From the NCBI GenBank assembly GCA_030522415.1, contig CM060118.1:31608151-31672150 (forward strand): 64,000 bases of DNA, in the 5' to 3' direction. How positions within the stretch are numbered: the stretch's first letter is position 1; the number at the start of each line of letters is the position of its first letter. The notes under the pieces were generated by a model. It worked only from the letters and a program-made list of their open reading frames with translations. It was not told the origin of the DNA and searched no databases. The position numbers and the translations under genes are program-made. Below are positions 11,940 through 23,206 of this stretch, piece by piece. The DNA is from Channallabes apus. Taxonomy: Eukaryota; Chordata; Actinopteri; Siluriformes; Clariidae.

Positions 11940-12970
11940 TGTGATTTGCGCATGCGCAGTCTTTAGACCATAGTTTTGCCGGTATAATTTTATTTCCGCC
12001 TCAAACCGGAGCATGACGTTGAAACAAGTAAGGAAGGATATCAGAACCTGTATTTCAGTTACTGTTAGTTAAAGCCCCTGATTAAACTTAAATCTAATCC
12101 ATTCACAAAGGACATTTCTGCTTCAAACCGTGTCTCATGACGCAGCATTTTCACGGACTGAATCACATGCGGGTGGAGATTCTCAAAGAAAACTCCTTTA
12201 AACCAGGTAAGAAAGCAAACTCATGTCATTTCTATGTTAAGTGTATCTCTTCTATGAGCAAATTCATGATTTATGTCAGGAACAACTACTTTGTAGATTG
12301 AGTTTTGTGTCCGTGTTTGCTACTGTAGCTAAAACCACCTATATTACCTGCATTAGCATTAGCTAACTAACGTGGTGATTTTCAAAAACACCGGAGTTTA
12401 TACAGTAAGTCAGCGGCGCCGAAGAAAATAATTATATTTAAGTACCGTTGGTTAACGATGTAAAAATTAATAGGAAAGTGACGTAAACATAGAACAAGCT
12501 AATTTGGAGTGAGTGCTGTTTGTAGTGTACTGCTTTCTATACTTTATACACACTGTAATTAAGATTTGCTAACATAAGAACTTGAGCCAGTCCAATTTTT
12601 GTTTTTACCTTTTTTTTTTTTTTTTTTTAAAGATCAGTAATGAGTTTCTGAGAATTATATCTGCTCCACTTCAAGCAAGATTACTGGTTTCCTTGGACAA
12701 GCAACACTACAAACTAATTGAGATCATCAGAAACTAGGGAGGAACCCGTCAGAGAGAGAAGACCAGAGATATAATCTTCATCTTCAAGTTCTTGATCTGG
12801 TATGTATGGTACGGTTCAGGACCAGGGAGGGAGCCGGAGACAGCAGAACAAAGAGATGATATTGCCAGCACCAGCACAGGGAGCACAGTTTTTAGTTTAG
12901 ATCTCATGTTTACATTTTATTGTATGTTGATGGCTTGACTGTAAACAACAAACAATGCAATAAATGTATA
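11940..12970 (+). other. candidate two-exon transcript (left end of the segment)
   Basis: A GC-richer stretch holds a short open frame from ATG at 12137 (MTQHFHGLNHMRVEILKENS) that runs into CAG|GTAAGA at 12207. A strong acceptor (an 18-T tract, then AAAG) lies at 12632. A second exon-like region ends at AATAAA (12959-12964) followed by A-rich sequence. The frame stops soon after the splice. It could be a noncoding RNA, the 5' end of a decayed gene, or chance. I do not recognise the product. Confidence 0.25.
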
Positions 12971-13253
12971 AAAAAATATATATATTTATTGTCTCTTTCC
13001 AGGACCAGGCATATCGTTCAATTATTTTTTGGCCAAATAGGCAGTCGTAACAAGAGGTGAGGGCGCGCGCGTCATCACATGTGCTTAGCCGACTCTGCGT
13101 TCACCGTAAACTTCAATATACATAGACGTTTATATTTTTGTTTATTTGTATATGTATGTTATTAATTTTACTTTTTTAGAGATTGTATGTGCGTGCACGG
13201 AGAGTATGTGTTGATAAGTTTATGTGGATAAGTTGATAAGTGTATCAGAAAGC

Positions 13254-13929
13254 ATTAAAATGTTCATTTGAATTAAAATGACACACACACGTCTGTGTAT
13301 ACAGTATATCAATTACATATATATCAATTTCATTAGTTCGTTCATTCTATTTGAAGCTTCGGATGTTTTTTTTTTTTGGTTTGGTTAGATTAGTTCTGAA
13401 CTCGCTTCCTTGAAACTATCGCTAAAACAATGACACACACACATAGACACACAGACACACACACTCCCCTGAGCCCTCGGGAAACATCCAATCACCATCG
13501 GTATACAAATGAGTCAAGACGTAGCCTAACGTGGTGTCGTGTCGGATTTCAGTGGTCACGGAGTGGGAAGACTTTGAAGAAGCTGCAGTGACAGTGAACA
13601 GCTGAACAACTTCACTTTTCCGTTTACCTCTGAGGAAAAAAAGCTGTATTTTGTTTGTTTATGTCTAGAATTTTTATAGTAGTATAAGAGAAAGTTATAG
13701 TTTGGTCTGTACTGTTGTTCGCACCCTTGTAGAGAATAAATAAATGAATAACACCTTCATATCCCCTCTCAAGAGTGTCATAGTCCATTGTTAGTTTTAA
13801 TGATCTGGCTGAAACTAATTATCACTACATAAGTACCCTAACACCATTGATCATGAGTCTCAGCTGAACCTAATTCTATACTTGTAACAGAAAATGTAGA
13901 TGCAGATTCCAAATGTGTACTTATATAAT

Positions 13930-13993
<64 letters not shown>

Positions 13994-14100
13994 GCTCTAC
14001 GCAGGGGCAAGAGAGGGCAGCGCACCCTTAAATGTCTGCACATGTTAATATATTCCTAAAATGTATATATTACAAGTTGATGAACTGATCTGCGGTAGCG
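13254..14100 (+). repeat. duplicated block, copy A
   Basis: Shared with copy B: AAAATGTTCATTTGAATTAA, GGTTTGGTTAGATTAGTTCT, and a run of about 670 bp (13431-14099) holding a GATA microsatellite. The match ends at GATCTGCGGTAGCG. Identity in the long run is well above 95% by eye. Confidence 0.85.
13930..13992 (+). repeat. (GATA)n(GT)n microsatellite
   Basis: GATA repeats followed by GT repeats. The paralogous array is at 19075-19132. Confidence 0.9.
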
Positions 14101-14384
14101 ATGACGTCACAGTCCGACAGCTTTAGAATGATGTTTGATCAGGTCTACTGTATATTCTGAACATAGAACTGCAAAATGTCTGATACAGTACTTTGGGGGA
14201 AACAAAGACTTAAACTGTTAAGTAATAACATTCTTAATAACAAATATGTAATAGTTTTGATATTTGAAAATTTTTTATTTTAATGTAAAAGGACTATAGA
14301 TAGAGACGTATAAGCAGCTGGTGTATCCGGGTTGTTTAATGAACTTTAAGCAAAAAGACAACATGTATTCATCTGTTTTATATA

Positions 14385-16003
14385 CAGTGGTGTGAAAAAC
14401 TATTTGCCCCCCTCCTGATTTCTTATTCTTTTGCATGTTTGTCACACAAAATGTTTCTGATCATCAAACACATTTAACTATTAGTCAAAGATAACACAAG
14501 TAAACACAAAATGCAGTTTTTAAATGAGGGGTTTTATTATTTAGGGAGAAAAAAAATCCAAATCTACATGGCCCTGTGTGAAAAAGTAATTGCCCCCTGA
14601 ACCTAATAACTGGTTGGGCCACCCTTAGCAGCAATAACTGCAATCAAGCGTTTGCGATAACTTGCAACGAGTCTTTTACAGCGCTCTGGAGGAATTTTGG
14701 CCCACTCATCTTTGCAGAATTGTTATAATTCAGCTTTATTTGAGGGTTTTCTAGCATGAACCGCCTTTTTAAGGTCATGCCACAACATCTCAATAGGATT
14801 CAGGTCAGGACTTTGACTAGGCCACTCCAAAGTCTTCATTTTGTTTTTCTTCAGCCATTCAGAGGTGGATTTGCTGGTGTGTTTTGGGTCACTGTCCTGC
14901 TGCAGCACCCAAGATCGCTTCAGCTTGAGTTGACGAACAGATGGCCGGACATTCTCCTTCAGGATTTTTTGGTAGACAGTAGAATTCATGGTTCCATCTA
15001 TCACAGCAAGCCTTCCAGGTCCTGAAGCAGCAAAACAACCCCAGACCATCACACTACCACCACCATATTTTACTGTTGGTATGATGTTCTTTTTCTGAAA
15101 TGCTGTGTTACTTTTACGCCAGATGTAACGGGACACGCACCTTCCAAAAAGTAAACTTTTGTCTCATCGGTCCACAAGGTATTTTCCCAAAAGTCTTGGC
15201 AATCATTGAGATGTTTTTTAGCAAAATTGAGACGAGCCTTAATGTTCTTTTTGCTTAAAAGTGGTTTGCGCCTTGGAAATCTGCCATGCAGGCCGTTTTT
15301 GCCCAGTCTCTTTCTTATGGTGGAGTCGTGAACACTGACCTTAATTGAGGCAAGTGAGGCCTGCAGTTCTTTAGATGTTGTCCTGGGGTCTTTTGTGGCC
15401 TCTCGGATGAGTTGTCTCTGCGCTCTTGGGGTAATTTTGGTCGGCCGGCCACTCCTGGGAAGGTTCACCACTGTTCCATGTTTTTGCCATTTGTGGATAA
15501 TGGCTCTCACTGTGGTTCGCTGGAGTCCCAAAGCTTTAGAAATGGCTTTATAACCTTTACCAGACTGATAGATCTCAATTACTTTTGTTCTCATTTGTTC
15601 CTGAATTTCTTTGGATCTTGGCATGATGTCTAGCTTTTGAGGTGCTTTTGGTCTACTTCTCTGTGTCAGGTAGCTCCTATTTAAGTGATTTCTTGATTGA
15701 AACAGGTGTGGCAGTAATCAGGCCTGGGGGTGACTACAGAAATTGAACTCAGGTGTGATAAACCACAGTTAAGTTATTTTTTAACAAGGGGGGCAATCAC
15801 TTTTTCACACAGGGCCATGTAGATTTGGAGGTTTTTTTCTCCCTTAATAACGTAAACCTTCATTTAAAAACTGCATTTTGTGTTCAATTATGTTATCTTT
15901 GACTAATAGTTAACGGTTTTTGATGAGCAGAAACATTTAAGTGTGACAAACATGCAAAAGAATAAGAAATCAGGAAGGGGGCAAATAGTTTTTCACACCA
16001 CTG
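14385..16003 (-). mobile_element. Tc1-like element, copy 2 (same family, inside the large segment)
   Basis: Bounded by TA at 14383-14384 and 16004-16005, 1619 bp. It has the same inverted ends and internal repeats as the copy at 8980 but in opposite orientation. The two copies are very similar throughout. Confidence 0.95.
14720..15624 (-). pseudogene. Tc1 transposase, frameshifted (copy 2)
   Basis: Starts MPRSKEIQEQMRTKVIEIYQ and is open through the first catalytic aspartate (LWTDETKV). It shifts at GTTTAC, one base short of the GTTTAAC in copy 1. The second frame (MSRYIWRKSNTAFQKKNIIP, VLQQDSDPKHTSK, SPDLNPIEMLWHDLKK) ends early, after KAEL, at a TAA that replaces the CAA of copy 1. Confidence 0.92.
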
Positions 16004-16005
16004 TA

Positions 16006-17477
16006 AATTACTGTTTTAACTTTGACTAGTTTTGGAAGAATAAATTGAATTGTTAAAGTCATGTTTTGCGTGTTTTAATTTTGGGGGATTGTTTGGGTAT
16101 TTAAAAATTGTTTAGTTGAACCAACAACTTCAATGGGCAAAAAATGGGACACAACTTTGTTTTAAATAGTCAAAGAGTTGGGCTGAAAATAATAATAATA
16201 ATTATTGATCATAGAAACAAATGAAACCAGTTAAACACTTGATTATATGTATTTGTGTTTGTGATTGTGACCCATAATAATTTTTTCTCAGTATAAATAA
16301 ATGTTTTGGGTTTTAAGAACTCCAAAAGAGCAACGACAAACTTGGTATTCTCCATTGAGGTTTCTCACCTTCCACTCCTGGTGTTAATTGCTCTGTGTGT
16401 GCGTGTGTGTTTTTGGCGGGGGGATGGGTGTGTGTGTGTTTTCGGCTGTTCAGCAGTTCTAAACACAAGCACAGTTTTTGTCCTTAACTAAAATACTTCA
16501 ATACGTTAATAATGAATTTATTTTGTTGAATAAGGTAATAAGCGATGTTTAAACCAAACCAGTAAGTTAAGTAAGTGTTCCATACATTAAAGTACTGTGT
16601 ATAACCAAGTGCCCTAGCAAACACAGTTACAGTACAGTTTACAGTACAAGCAGAGTGTGTGCGCTGGGGGGATTGGAAGGTGAGTGAGAATACTCATTTA
16701 CAAGACAAAAGACGGTCAGAGGCAGCGCCGTTCTAGACCAGACAACACGGGGTGGGGGGAGGGGGGCATCATGTTCAAGCACTGTTTTTACCTGGCCTTA
16801 CTGTATAGTAACAGTATTGTATTTGCTGAATTGTGTTGAGGCACGCAAACCCCCAGACCACAATAATATATAATTATATAATAAAATATCCTTAATCCAG
16901 ATTTTATCAATGACATAACATTTATCTAAGCTGGATGGTCAAATTCTCAAAAACGTTTAACCTAAAGTAAGACTTAACACACTATAACTAAAATATTTAC
17001 AAAACTGAAAGGTTGTCTTATGAATAATAAAAAATACAAACTAAATTAAAACAGATGGGCTATTGAACAGATCATAATATGTTTTATGTTTTCTGATTAT
17101 AAATGATATATGGGTTGATTTTAGAAAGGCTAAATCAAATAGCTAGTTTTTGGTAATGTCAGTCCAGTAACTATACTATGTAAAAGTAATTATAATATGA
17201 ATTAATTAAGGGCAGGACCTAACCTAATGTTAATAATTTACACCATGATAACATTAGTATTCATGTTTTTGTATTTTTGTATTAACATTTTAAATGTTCA
17301 AATGAACGTTTCAGAGTATATAATTTGTCGTGTCATCTGTGATTGAGACCCATGAGTTAAATTGAAATATTTTTATAGGTAGTAAGCCAGGTTTTAGTAA
17401 CCTAAAAGGTTAGAGTAATGGGCTCTAAAAGACAATGGAACATTACAGAACGTGCGAGTTGACGCCCATGCACAGAT
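16006..17477. other. unassigned part of the 11.8-kb segment
   Basis: GT-rich stretch at 16396-16440 and a G-rich tract at 16748-16768. No coding signal. Confidence 0.5.
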
Positions 17478-17515
17478 TAAAATGTTCATTTGAATTAAAA
17501 TGACACACGCATGTC

Positions 17516-17519
<4 letters not shown>

Positions 17520-17580
<61 letters not shown>
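17520..17580. repeat. (AT)n microsatellite
   Basis: About 27 AT units between a (GT)n and the GCTGGGTTA repeat. Confidence 0.95.
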
Positions 17581-17583
<3 letters not shown>

Positions 17584-17880
17584 CTAAAAAATGCTGGGTT
17601 AAAAACAATCTGGGTTGTTTTTAACCCAGCTGCTGGGTAAATATAGGATTAACTAAATGCTGGGTTAATTTAACCCAGCAAGATGGGTTAAATATTCAAT
17701 CCAAATGCTAGGTCATATTTAACTATAATGCTGGGTTAATTCTACCACATAAATGGTTCAAATGTTCTACCCATATGTTTGGGGTTTGTTGGTTCATTTT
17801 AACTGGAATGTTGGGTTAATTCTACCTCACAAATAGGTTATTATTATTTTCATGTTTTACAGTGAATCTGTAAAAAAAAC
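17581..17880. repeat. GCTGGGTTA-rich MITE-like repeat
   Basis: AATGCTGGGTTAA and its inverse TTAACCCAGC recur at irregular 30-50 bp spacing from 17590 to 17840. This is a pattern seen in nonautonomous DNA elements of fish. It directly follows an (AT)n run. Confidence 0.55.
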
Positions 17881-19072
17881 ACCCATGTCTATTAAACAGT
17901 TAAATTATTTTGATATACTTGCCTATTACAAAAAAACATACATATATGCAATAAACACCATCCTATTACATGTTCTTAGAAAAAAATATTTATTTTTCAA
18001 AAGCACAAGAACAGATAATCAACAGCGACATCATTACTATACTATCATTGATAAGGGCGGGATGGAGTAATTGCACAAATGGACTGAGGCAGCTTCTACA
18101 GAGCAGGATCTCTCTGTGACTTCAGATATCTTTTCTGAAGAACAAAACTATCCAGCTATTTTTTTATTTTTTTTTGGTTTGGTTAGATTAGTTCTGAACT
18201 CGCTTCCGTGAAACTATCGCTAAAACAATGTACTGAGCCCTCCTGAGGATATAAAGCTTTATTATTGTGTTTGAATAAATATTCAGATCTACCACAGCAG
18301 GTAATAAACTATGGTGTGTCATAAGCGAAGCAAACACCACGATTATGCCTCGTTTCGTTCGACGGGAACGTGGTTCACTTGGCCGCGGTGTATTATAAAC
18401 CTGTGGAATGTTTCACTGTTTATGCTCACATAAGAGGAACAAAAGCTCAATGAGGACTAAACCAATGATTTCGGTAACTCCACTGAGTGTAACATCTGCA
18501 TAGTGACACTGAACATCTTCACTTTTCCGTTTACCTCTGAAAAAAAAGCTGTATTTTGTACACATAGACACACACACACAGACACACACACACACACACA
18601 GACACACACACTCCCCTGAGCCCTCGGGAAACATCCAATCACCGTCGGTATACAAATGAGTCAAGACGTAGCCTAACGTGGTGTCGTGTCGGATTTCAGT
18701 GGTCACGGAGTGGGAAGACTTTGAAGAAGCTGCAGTGACAGTGAACAGCTGAACAACTTCACTTTTCCGTTTACCTCTGAGGAAAAAAAGCTGTATTTTG
18801 TTTGTTTATGTCTAGAATTTTTATAGTAGTAAGAGAGAGTTATAGTTTGGTCTGTATTGTAGTTTGCACCCTTGTAGAGAATAAATAAATGAATAACACC
18901 TTCATATCCCCTCTCAAGAGTGTCATAGTCCATTGTTAGTTTTAATGATCTGGCTGAAACTAATTATCACTACATAAGTACCCTAACACCATTGATCATG
19001 AGTCTCAGCTGAACATAATTCTATACTTGTAACAGAAAATGTAGATGCAGATTCCAAATGTGTATTTATATA

Positions 19073-19110
<38 letters not shown>

Positions 19111-19240
19111 GTGTGTGTGTGTGTGTGTGTGTGGGCTCTACGCAGGGGCAAGAGAGGGCAGCGCAACCTTAAATGTCTGCACATGTTAATATATTCCTAA
19201 AATGTATATATTACAAGTTGATGAACTGATCTGCGGTAGC

Positions 19241-19298
19241 GGAAAAATCCGCTGAAATAGGACAGGCACACTAACCCGCACACACACACATACACACG

Positions 19299-19332
<34 letters not shown>

Positions 19333-20016
19333 GAGACACACCTCCCTTGAGCCCTGCGTCTGTCAGATTTCAGCGGTCACGGAAAGACTTTGAAGCAGTT
19401 TATATATGAATCTAAGCTTGAACTTATCAGCATTGTAAATATATAATACTTTTCAAATAAAATCGCTATTACTTTGACCCTGAAGTTTAGTTTAGCACAC
19501 ACAAAAAACAGAAAAGTCATTTCTGGTAAATCAACGGAATGTGTAGTTTATTTACAGTAATTCATTAAAAAATGAATATACATTGTACAGTACACGGTAA
19601 ACACGGGAAAGATTACAAAATGAAAAAACAAACAGTGTCTACTTTATAAACAGCTTAGTATGTGCGTCGAGATGCTGAAATCCCTTGCATGTTTTTGCTT
19701 CCAAGTGGAGAGATATTTGACCGATAGCCTAGAACAAAAGATCTATAGGTGTGATCACAACCCCCTCCGACCGACCGTGCCATCAATCACTGACCACCTC
19801 AGAAGTTCCCTCCAATGTATGGCTGCAATACTTGTTTTGCAAGTATTTTTAACACCATTCAAAGGCTTCAAAGGGGCAGTTATCGGCTATGACACGTTGA
19901 AGGAGAACTTAATAGTTCTCAAAAATAGTGTAAATGTCTGCAACAATCACTAACCATTAAAATGTTGTTTTTTTTGTAATTAAACACGAAAATATTAATT
20001 ATATTTCCATATATAT

Positions 20017-20052
<36 letters not shown>

Positions 20053-20570
20053 GGGCGTAGGTTTGCTACCTATTACTCCCTATAATAATGTAAACATTGC
20101 TAATTTATGTTTTGGAAAGAAACTTAAGTAATTATTTCATCTATATCTTTCATAAATCACACAACTAAAATATAATTAAACAGTTTATTCACCAACATTA
20201 CCAAATATTTGTGACATTCACAGTCTAGATCCAAGTTGTCTTTTTAATAAAAGTGCATTCAGCTAAAATTTGCATCCATAGAAAAAAACTGCACGGCACC
20301 AGGGCCTGAAATACTTGTTTTAAACAAAATTGTGTAAAATAATAAATAAATAAAATACAGCATTCATTTAGAAATAAAATGCAGCAGAAAATACTTTAAA
20401 CAAACTGTAGAATAAACGTTAAAACGTAAATGCAACTTTCAAATCAGCACACTGGACTAGTGCACTTAAAAGTATGCCATTGAAACCTTAATGCATGAAA
20501 ACATTTTAAGCTGAACATGTAAACACAACATGTAAACACTTGTAGTCAAGCCAAATCAAATGTTTTAAGA
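19241..20570. other. unassigned part of the 11.8-kb segment
   Basis: CA repeats at 19280-19332 and 20021-20051. The 97-codon frame at 19660-19953 shows no recognisable domain. Confidence 0.5.
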
Positions 20571-20574
20571 TGAT

Positions 20575-20745
20575 AACTTCATCTTTAAAGCTTGCACTTT
20601 TGGTGATAGCTTAATCCCATCAAGTTCTAGAAGAACTTTCTGAAAATAGCCTCTCCTTCAAGGATTATGGATACACCAACCGGTTCTTCCCCTTCAACAG
20701 CACGGACGACAAGGATTTTAAGAAGGTGTCACTTCGTCTGTCCCC
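20575..20745 (-). pseudogene. SAMD3-like C-terminal fragment
   Basis: Coding-like frames LKILVVRAVEGEEPVGVSII then LEGEAIF, and LLELDGIKLSPKVQALK just downstream, match in order the last part of a large teleost family of uncharacterised SAMD3-like proteins, as I recall it. The part normally between these pieces is missing and a frameshift separates them. A stop lies upstream in the same frame. Confidence 0.4.
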
Positions 20746-21485
20746 CTGCATAAAATTTACAAGAAAATAAATCATTTATTTTGAGAAGCAAAAAAATCTG
20801 AATTGCTTCAACCTGTGCTGACTTCATTGAGAAAATAATAATAATAAAAATAAATGATAATAAAAAAATGACCATCACTTCATATTGTTAAACTTGGGTT
20901 AAATTGCTTTATCTTGCATCAGTAAAACATGGCATGAGATGGCTTTACAGTGTCAGGAAATCCTATGATGAATGCTGAGTTTGTATTTAAAGGGTTAGTC
21001 CAAACATGAAAATTCGTTCAATAATTACTCATTTATATATACATTTGCATTTATATGCTTCTGTCCAATACAACAAACACTATATTCAAGGTATTAATAA
21101 ATTGTATAATTAATAAGAAAACAATGCTTTACCAGGCAATCATCAAAGAGATCCTCTTCAGATTCACGTCTCATCTTTACACTTTGTTTCTGTGAAAATA
21201 TTTACATTGTATCATTACATAATCTTTTATTCGTACAACTACATTCAGGCATTTCTTCATCTTTTGTAAGTTTGCCTTTATCCAAAGCAAATTACAAAAG
21301 AGGAAGGCGTCAAGCAGTGCTACTAACACAAAGTTTCTGACACCGTTAGAAAATACAAGATAGAACAGTGAGGGATTAAGGAAAAAGTGAGAAGCAAGAA
21401 TCATGTGTGCAAAGATTAAGCATGCAGGGTCACAGGATGACTCGACTTATTTTTATTGTCTGCAATGCGATTTAGACAAATTAGA

Positions 21486-22463
21486 ACTGCGGTAAAGCCA
21501 GCCGCGGTTCAGAAGAACACGGTCAAGCCAGCCGCGATTGATTTTAGTGTGCGCACATATTACAGTGATTACGGTAGTTTCAGGACCGACACAGAGACAA
21601 CGCGCTTTCAGAGCGCTTTTCATTTAGACGCCCAGGACTGAGAGATAATACAACATGCTCGTCAATTTTTACTTGCTTATTTATTTGCATTTCTGCTTTA
21701 ATATCCGTGTTATTTATTGGTGACTTTGACGGTTGTCTGTTACAATATTTTTCTTAAATATTCACCATTCAAATAATTGTTTTATGTAGATAAGTTACAG
21801 CAGAATTCGTAGAAAACAGACAAAATAATGTATTTAGTCTTTCTAAATACCAGAATTGATTTTTATTTTGTTTTACTGTTCAAAAGTAGCAGTTATTCTT
21901 CAATGAATGTTTTCTATAATGAGGATTAACGTCTGCTTTGGAAGAGAGGTCAAATAAACAAATGTTCACAATGGGGAAAAAAAGTTAAATAAAATGCCTT
22001 TATTTCACTTCAGAGACCTATGAAAAAATAAATTCTAGTAAGTATAAAACGCCATGGTCAGTTTTTATCCCATATAATGTACACACATTATATGATAAAA
22101 AAAAAAGTAGAAAAAAACAATGATCAGTTCTTATTCAGGACGTCCCATACTATATACACACCACATATGAAACTATTTTACTGCAGCATTTTTGAGATAT
22201 TGGACATTATTACACTTTAAAGGGGTATAAAGACCCCATTTCTAATAAGTAGAAAAAAACAATGATCAGTTCTTATTCAGGACGTCCCATACTATATACA
22301 CACCACATATGAAACTATTTTACTGCAGCATTTTTCAGATATGGGGCATTCTCTCTGTGTTGTTCATGAAACTACCGTAATCGCTGTAATATGCGCGCGC
22401 ACTAAAATCAATCGCGGCTGGCTTGACCGTGTTTTTCTGAACCGCGGCTGGCTTTACCGCAGT
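21486..22463. mobile_element. hAT-type MITE with long TIRs
   Basis: Inverted ends of about 110 bp start ACTGCGGTAAAGCCAGCCGC. An 8-bp target duplication AAATTAGA lies at 21478-21485 and 22464-22471. Each TIR itself contains AAGCCAGCCGCG twice. The 8-bp duplication suggests hAT. No transposase is present. It sits in an intron of the candidate gene 20665-23022. Confidence 0.85.
22107..22341 (+). repeat. tandem duplication inside the MITE
   Basis: A 95-bp unit (AGTAGAAAAAAACAATGATC to TTTTGAGATAT) at 22107-22201 is repeated almost exactly at 22247-22341, a 140-bp period. Confidence 0.85.
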
Positions 22464-23178
22464 AAATTAGAGCTGCTGTCAATACTGTATGAACATATGT
22501 ACAGGTTCTTTACTCGTAACTCATTAATAAAGTCCGGCTTCAGAAAAAAAACGTTTATTGCTAGTGCTCTTTTACCATTTAATGCTTTAACACACACGAC
22601 TCAGTTTGTTCAGAAATGGCATCTAACTGGCGAGGCTTTGTCTGAAGACGCCGTTTTCACTCGGGTTGGGGGTAAGAAACACACATCTCGGTGTATTAAT
22701 CCGTGCGCTCGGTTCGTTATTATTTTATTTATTTATTTATTTACCACAGGACCCATGGGGGCTCCGTAGGTTCAGGTTTTTACACGAAAACGGTGTTTTG
22801 TGAATCTCCACACTATTAAAAACTGAAATTGCTAATTGTACGTCCTGAGATTAAGATGAACATTAATTGGGAGTCATGAAAGCGAGAATCACATCCAAAA
22901 AAGAAAGCTAAACTTACCTCGAACACGACAAACTCCATCTCCAGCCACACCGTGTTGTAACCTCCGTGATGATCCACAACCGACTGATCCACAGCGCCGG
23001 CACAGCGACTCCAAACACGCATGCGCAGTTTAATTTGCACACATTTTCGGCTTCAGTAGACACACAATACTTCAGACTGAAACACGACTGCCCCCTACAG
23101 GTAATGAAGGGCATGTTCACAGCTTCCCGCACGCAGCCGCGCAAAGCCGCGGCAAGTCACGGGATCCCTTTTCTCGAA

Positions 23179-23204
23179 ACGCAGGTTTTTAATGGCGACA
23201 TCTG
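23179..23204 (-). repeat. right terminal inverted repeat of the 11.8-kb segment
   Basis: Inverted match of 11414-11439. TA (or TAA) follows at 23205-23207, then the interrupted LINE resumes. Confidence 0.7.
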
Positions 23205-23206
23205 TA

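Larger units (their letters stand above)
17478..19240 (+). repeat. duplicated block, copy B (expanded)
   Basis: The same blocks as 13254-14100 in the same order, but spread by an (AT)n run, the GCTGGGTTA repeat and about 300 bp after 18234. The piece CTTCACTTTTCCGTTTACCT occurs twice (18517 and 18760). After 19240 the two copies diverge. Confidence 0.82.
20665..23022 (-). pseudogene. candidate three-exon gene or relic at the right end of the segment
   Basis: Three pieces splice in phase 0. Exon 22918-23022 runs from MRVWSRCAGAV to EMEFVVFE, donor GAG|GTAAGT. Exon 21133-21189 reads KQSVKMRRESEEDLFDDCL, acceptor TTTTCACAG, donor CTG|GTAAAG. Exon 20665-20745 reads GDRRSDTFLKSLSSVLLKGK to a TAA, giving about 80 residues. 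A different frame of the last exon reads LKILVVRAVEGEEPVGVSII and LEGEAIF, then LLELDGIKLSPKVQALK after a break. That resembles the C-terminus of the many teleost proteins annotated SAMD3-like, so the locus may be a decayed member of that family. The first exon sits in CpG-rich sequence beside the right TIR. The intron between exons 1 and 2 holds a hAT MITE. Confidence 0.35.
11414..23204. mobile_element. 11.8-kb TIR-bounded segment inserted in a LINE
   Basis: The segment begins CAGATGTCGCC-C-TTAAAA-C-CCTGCGT. Its reverse-complemented right end begins CAGATGTCGCC-A-TTAAAA-A-CCTGCGT, 24 of 26 identical. Both ends then become GC-rich. The flanks are the two halves of one LINE: the 5' half ends with the codons for PQVEEF at 23207 and the 3' half resumes with KYLGVLF at 11411. 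Flanking bases are TTA on the left and TAA on the right. That fits a TA duplication, or a TWA duplication with one change. No transposase of its own was found. Inside are a Tc1 copy, a duplicated block, a hAT MITE and candidate spliced transcripts facing inward from each end. Superfamily unknown. Confidence 0.7.

Noticed and set aside
18413..18706. A 97-codon frame with CVCVCV runs
   Set aside because: It is a translation of a (CA)n microsatellite.
22341..22769. A 142-codon plus-strand frame
   Set aside because: It begins inside the MITE TIR and has no recognisable motif, so chance is likely.
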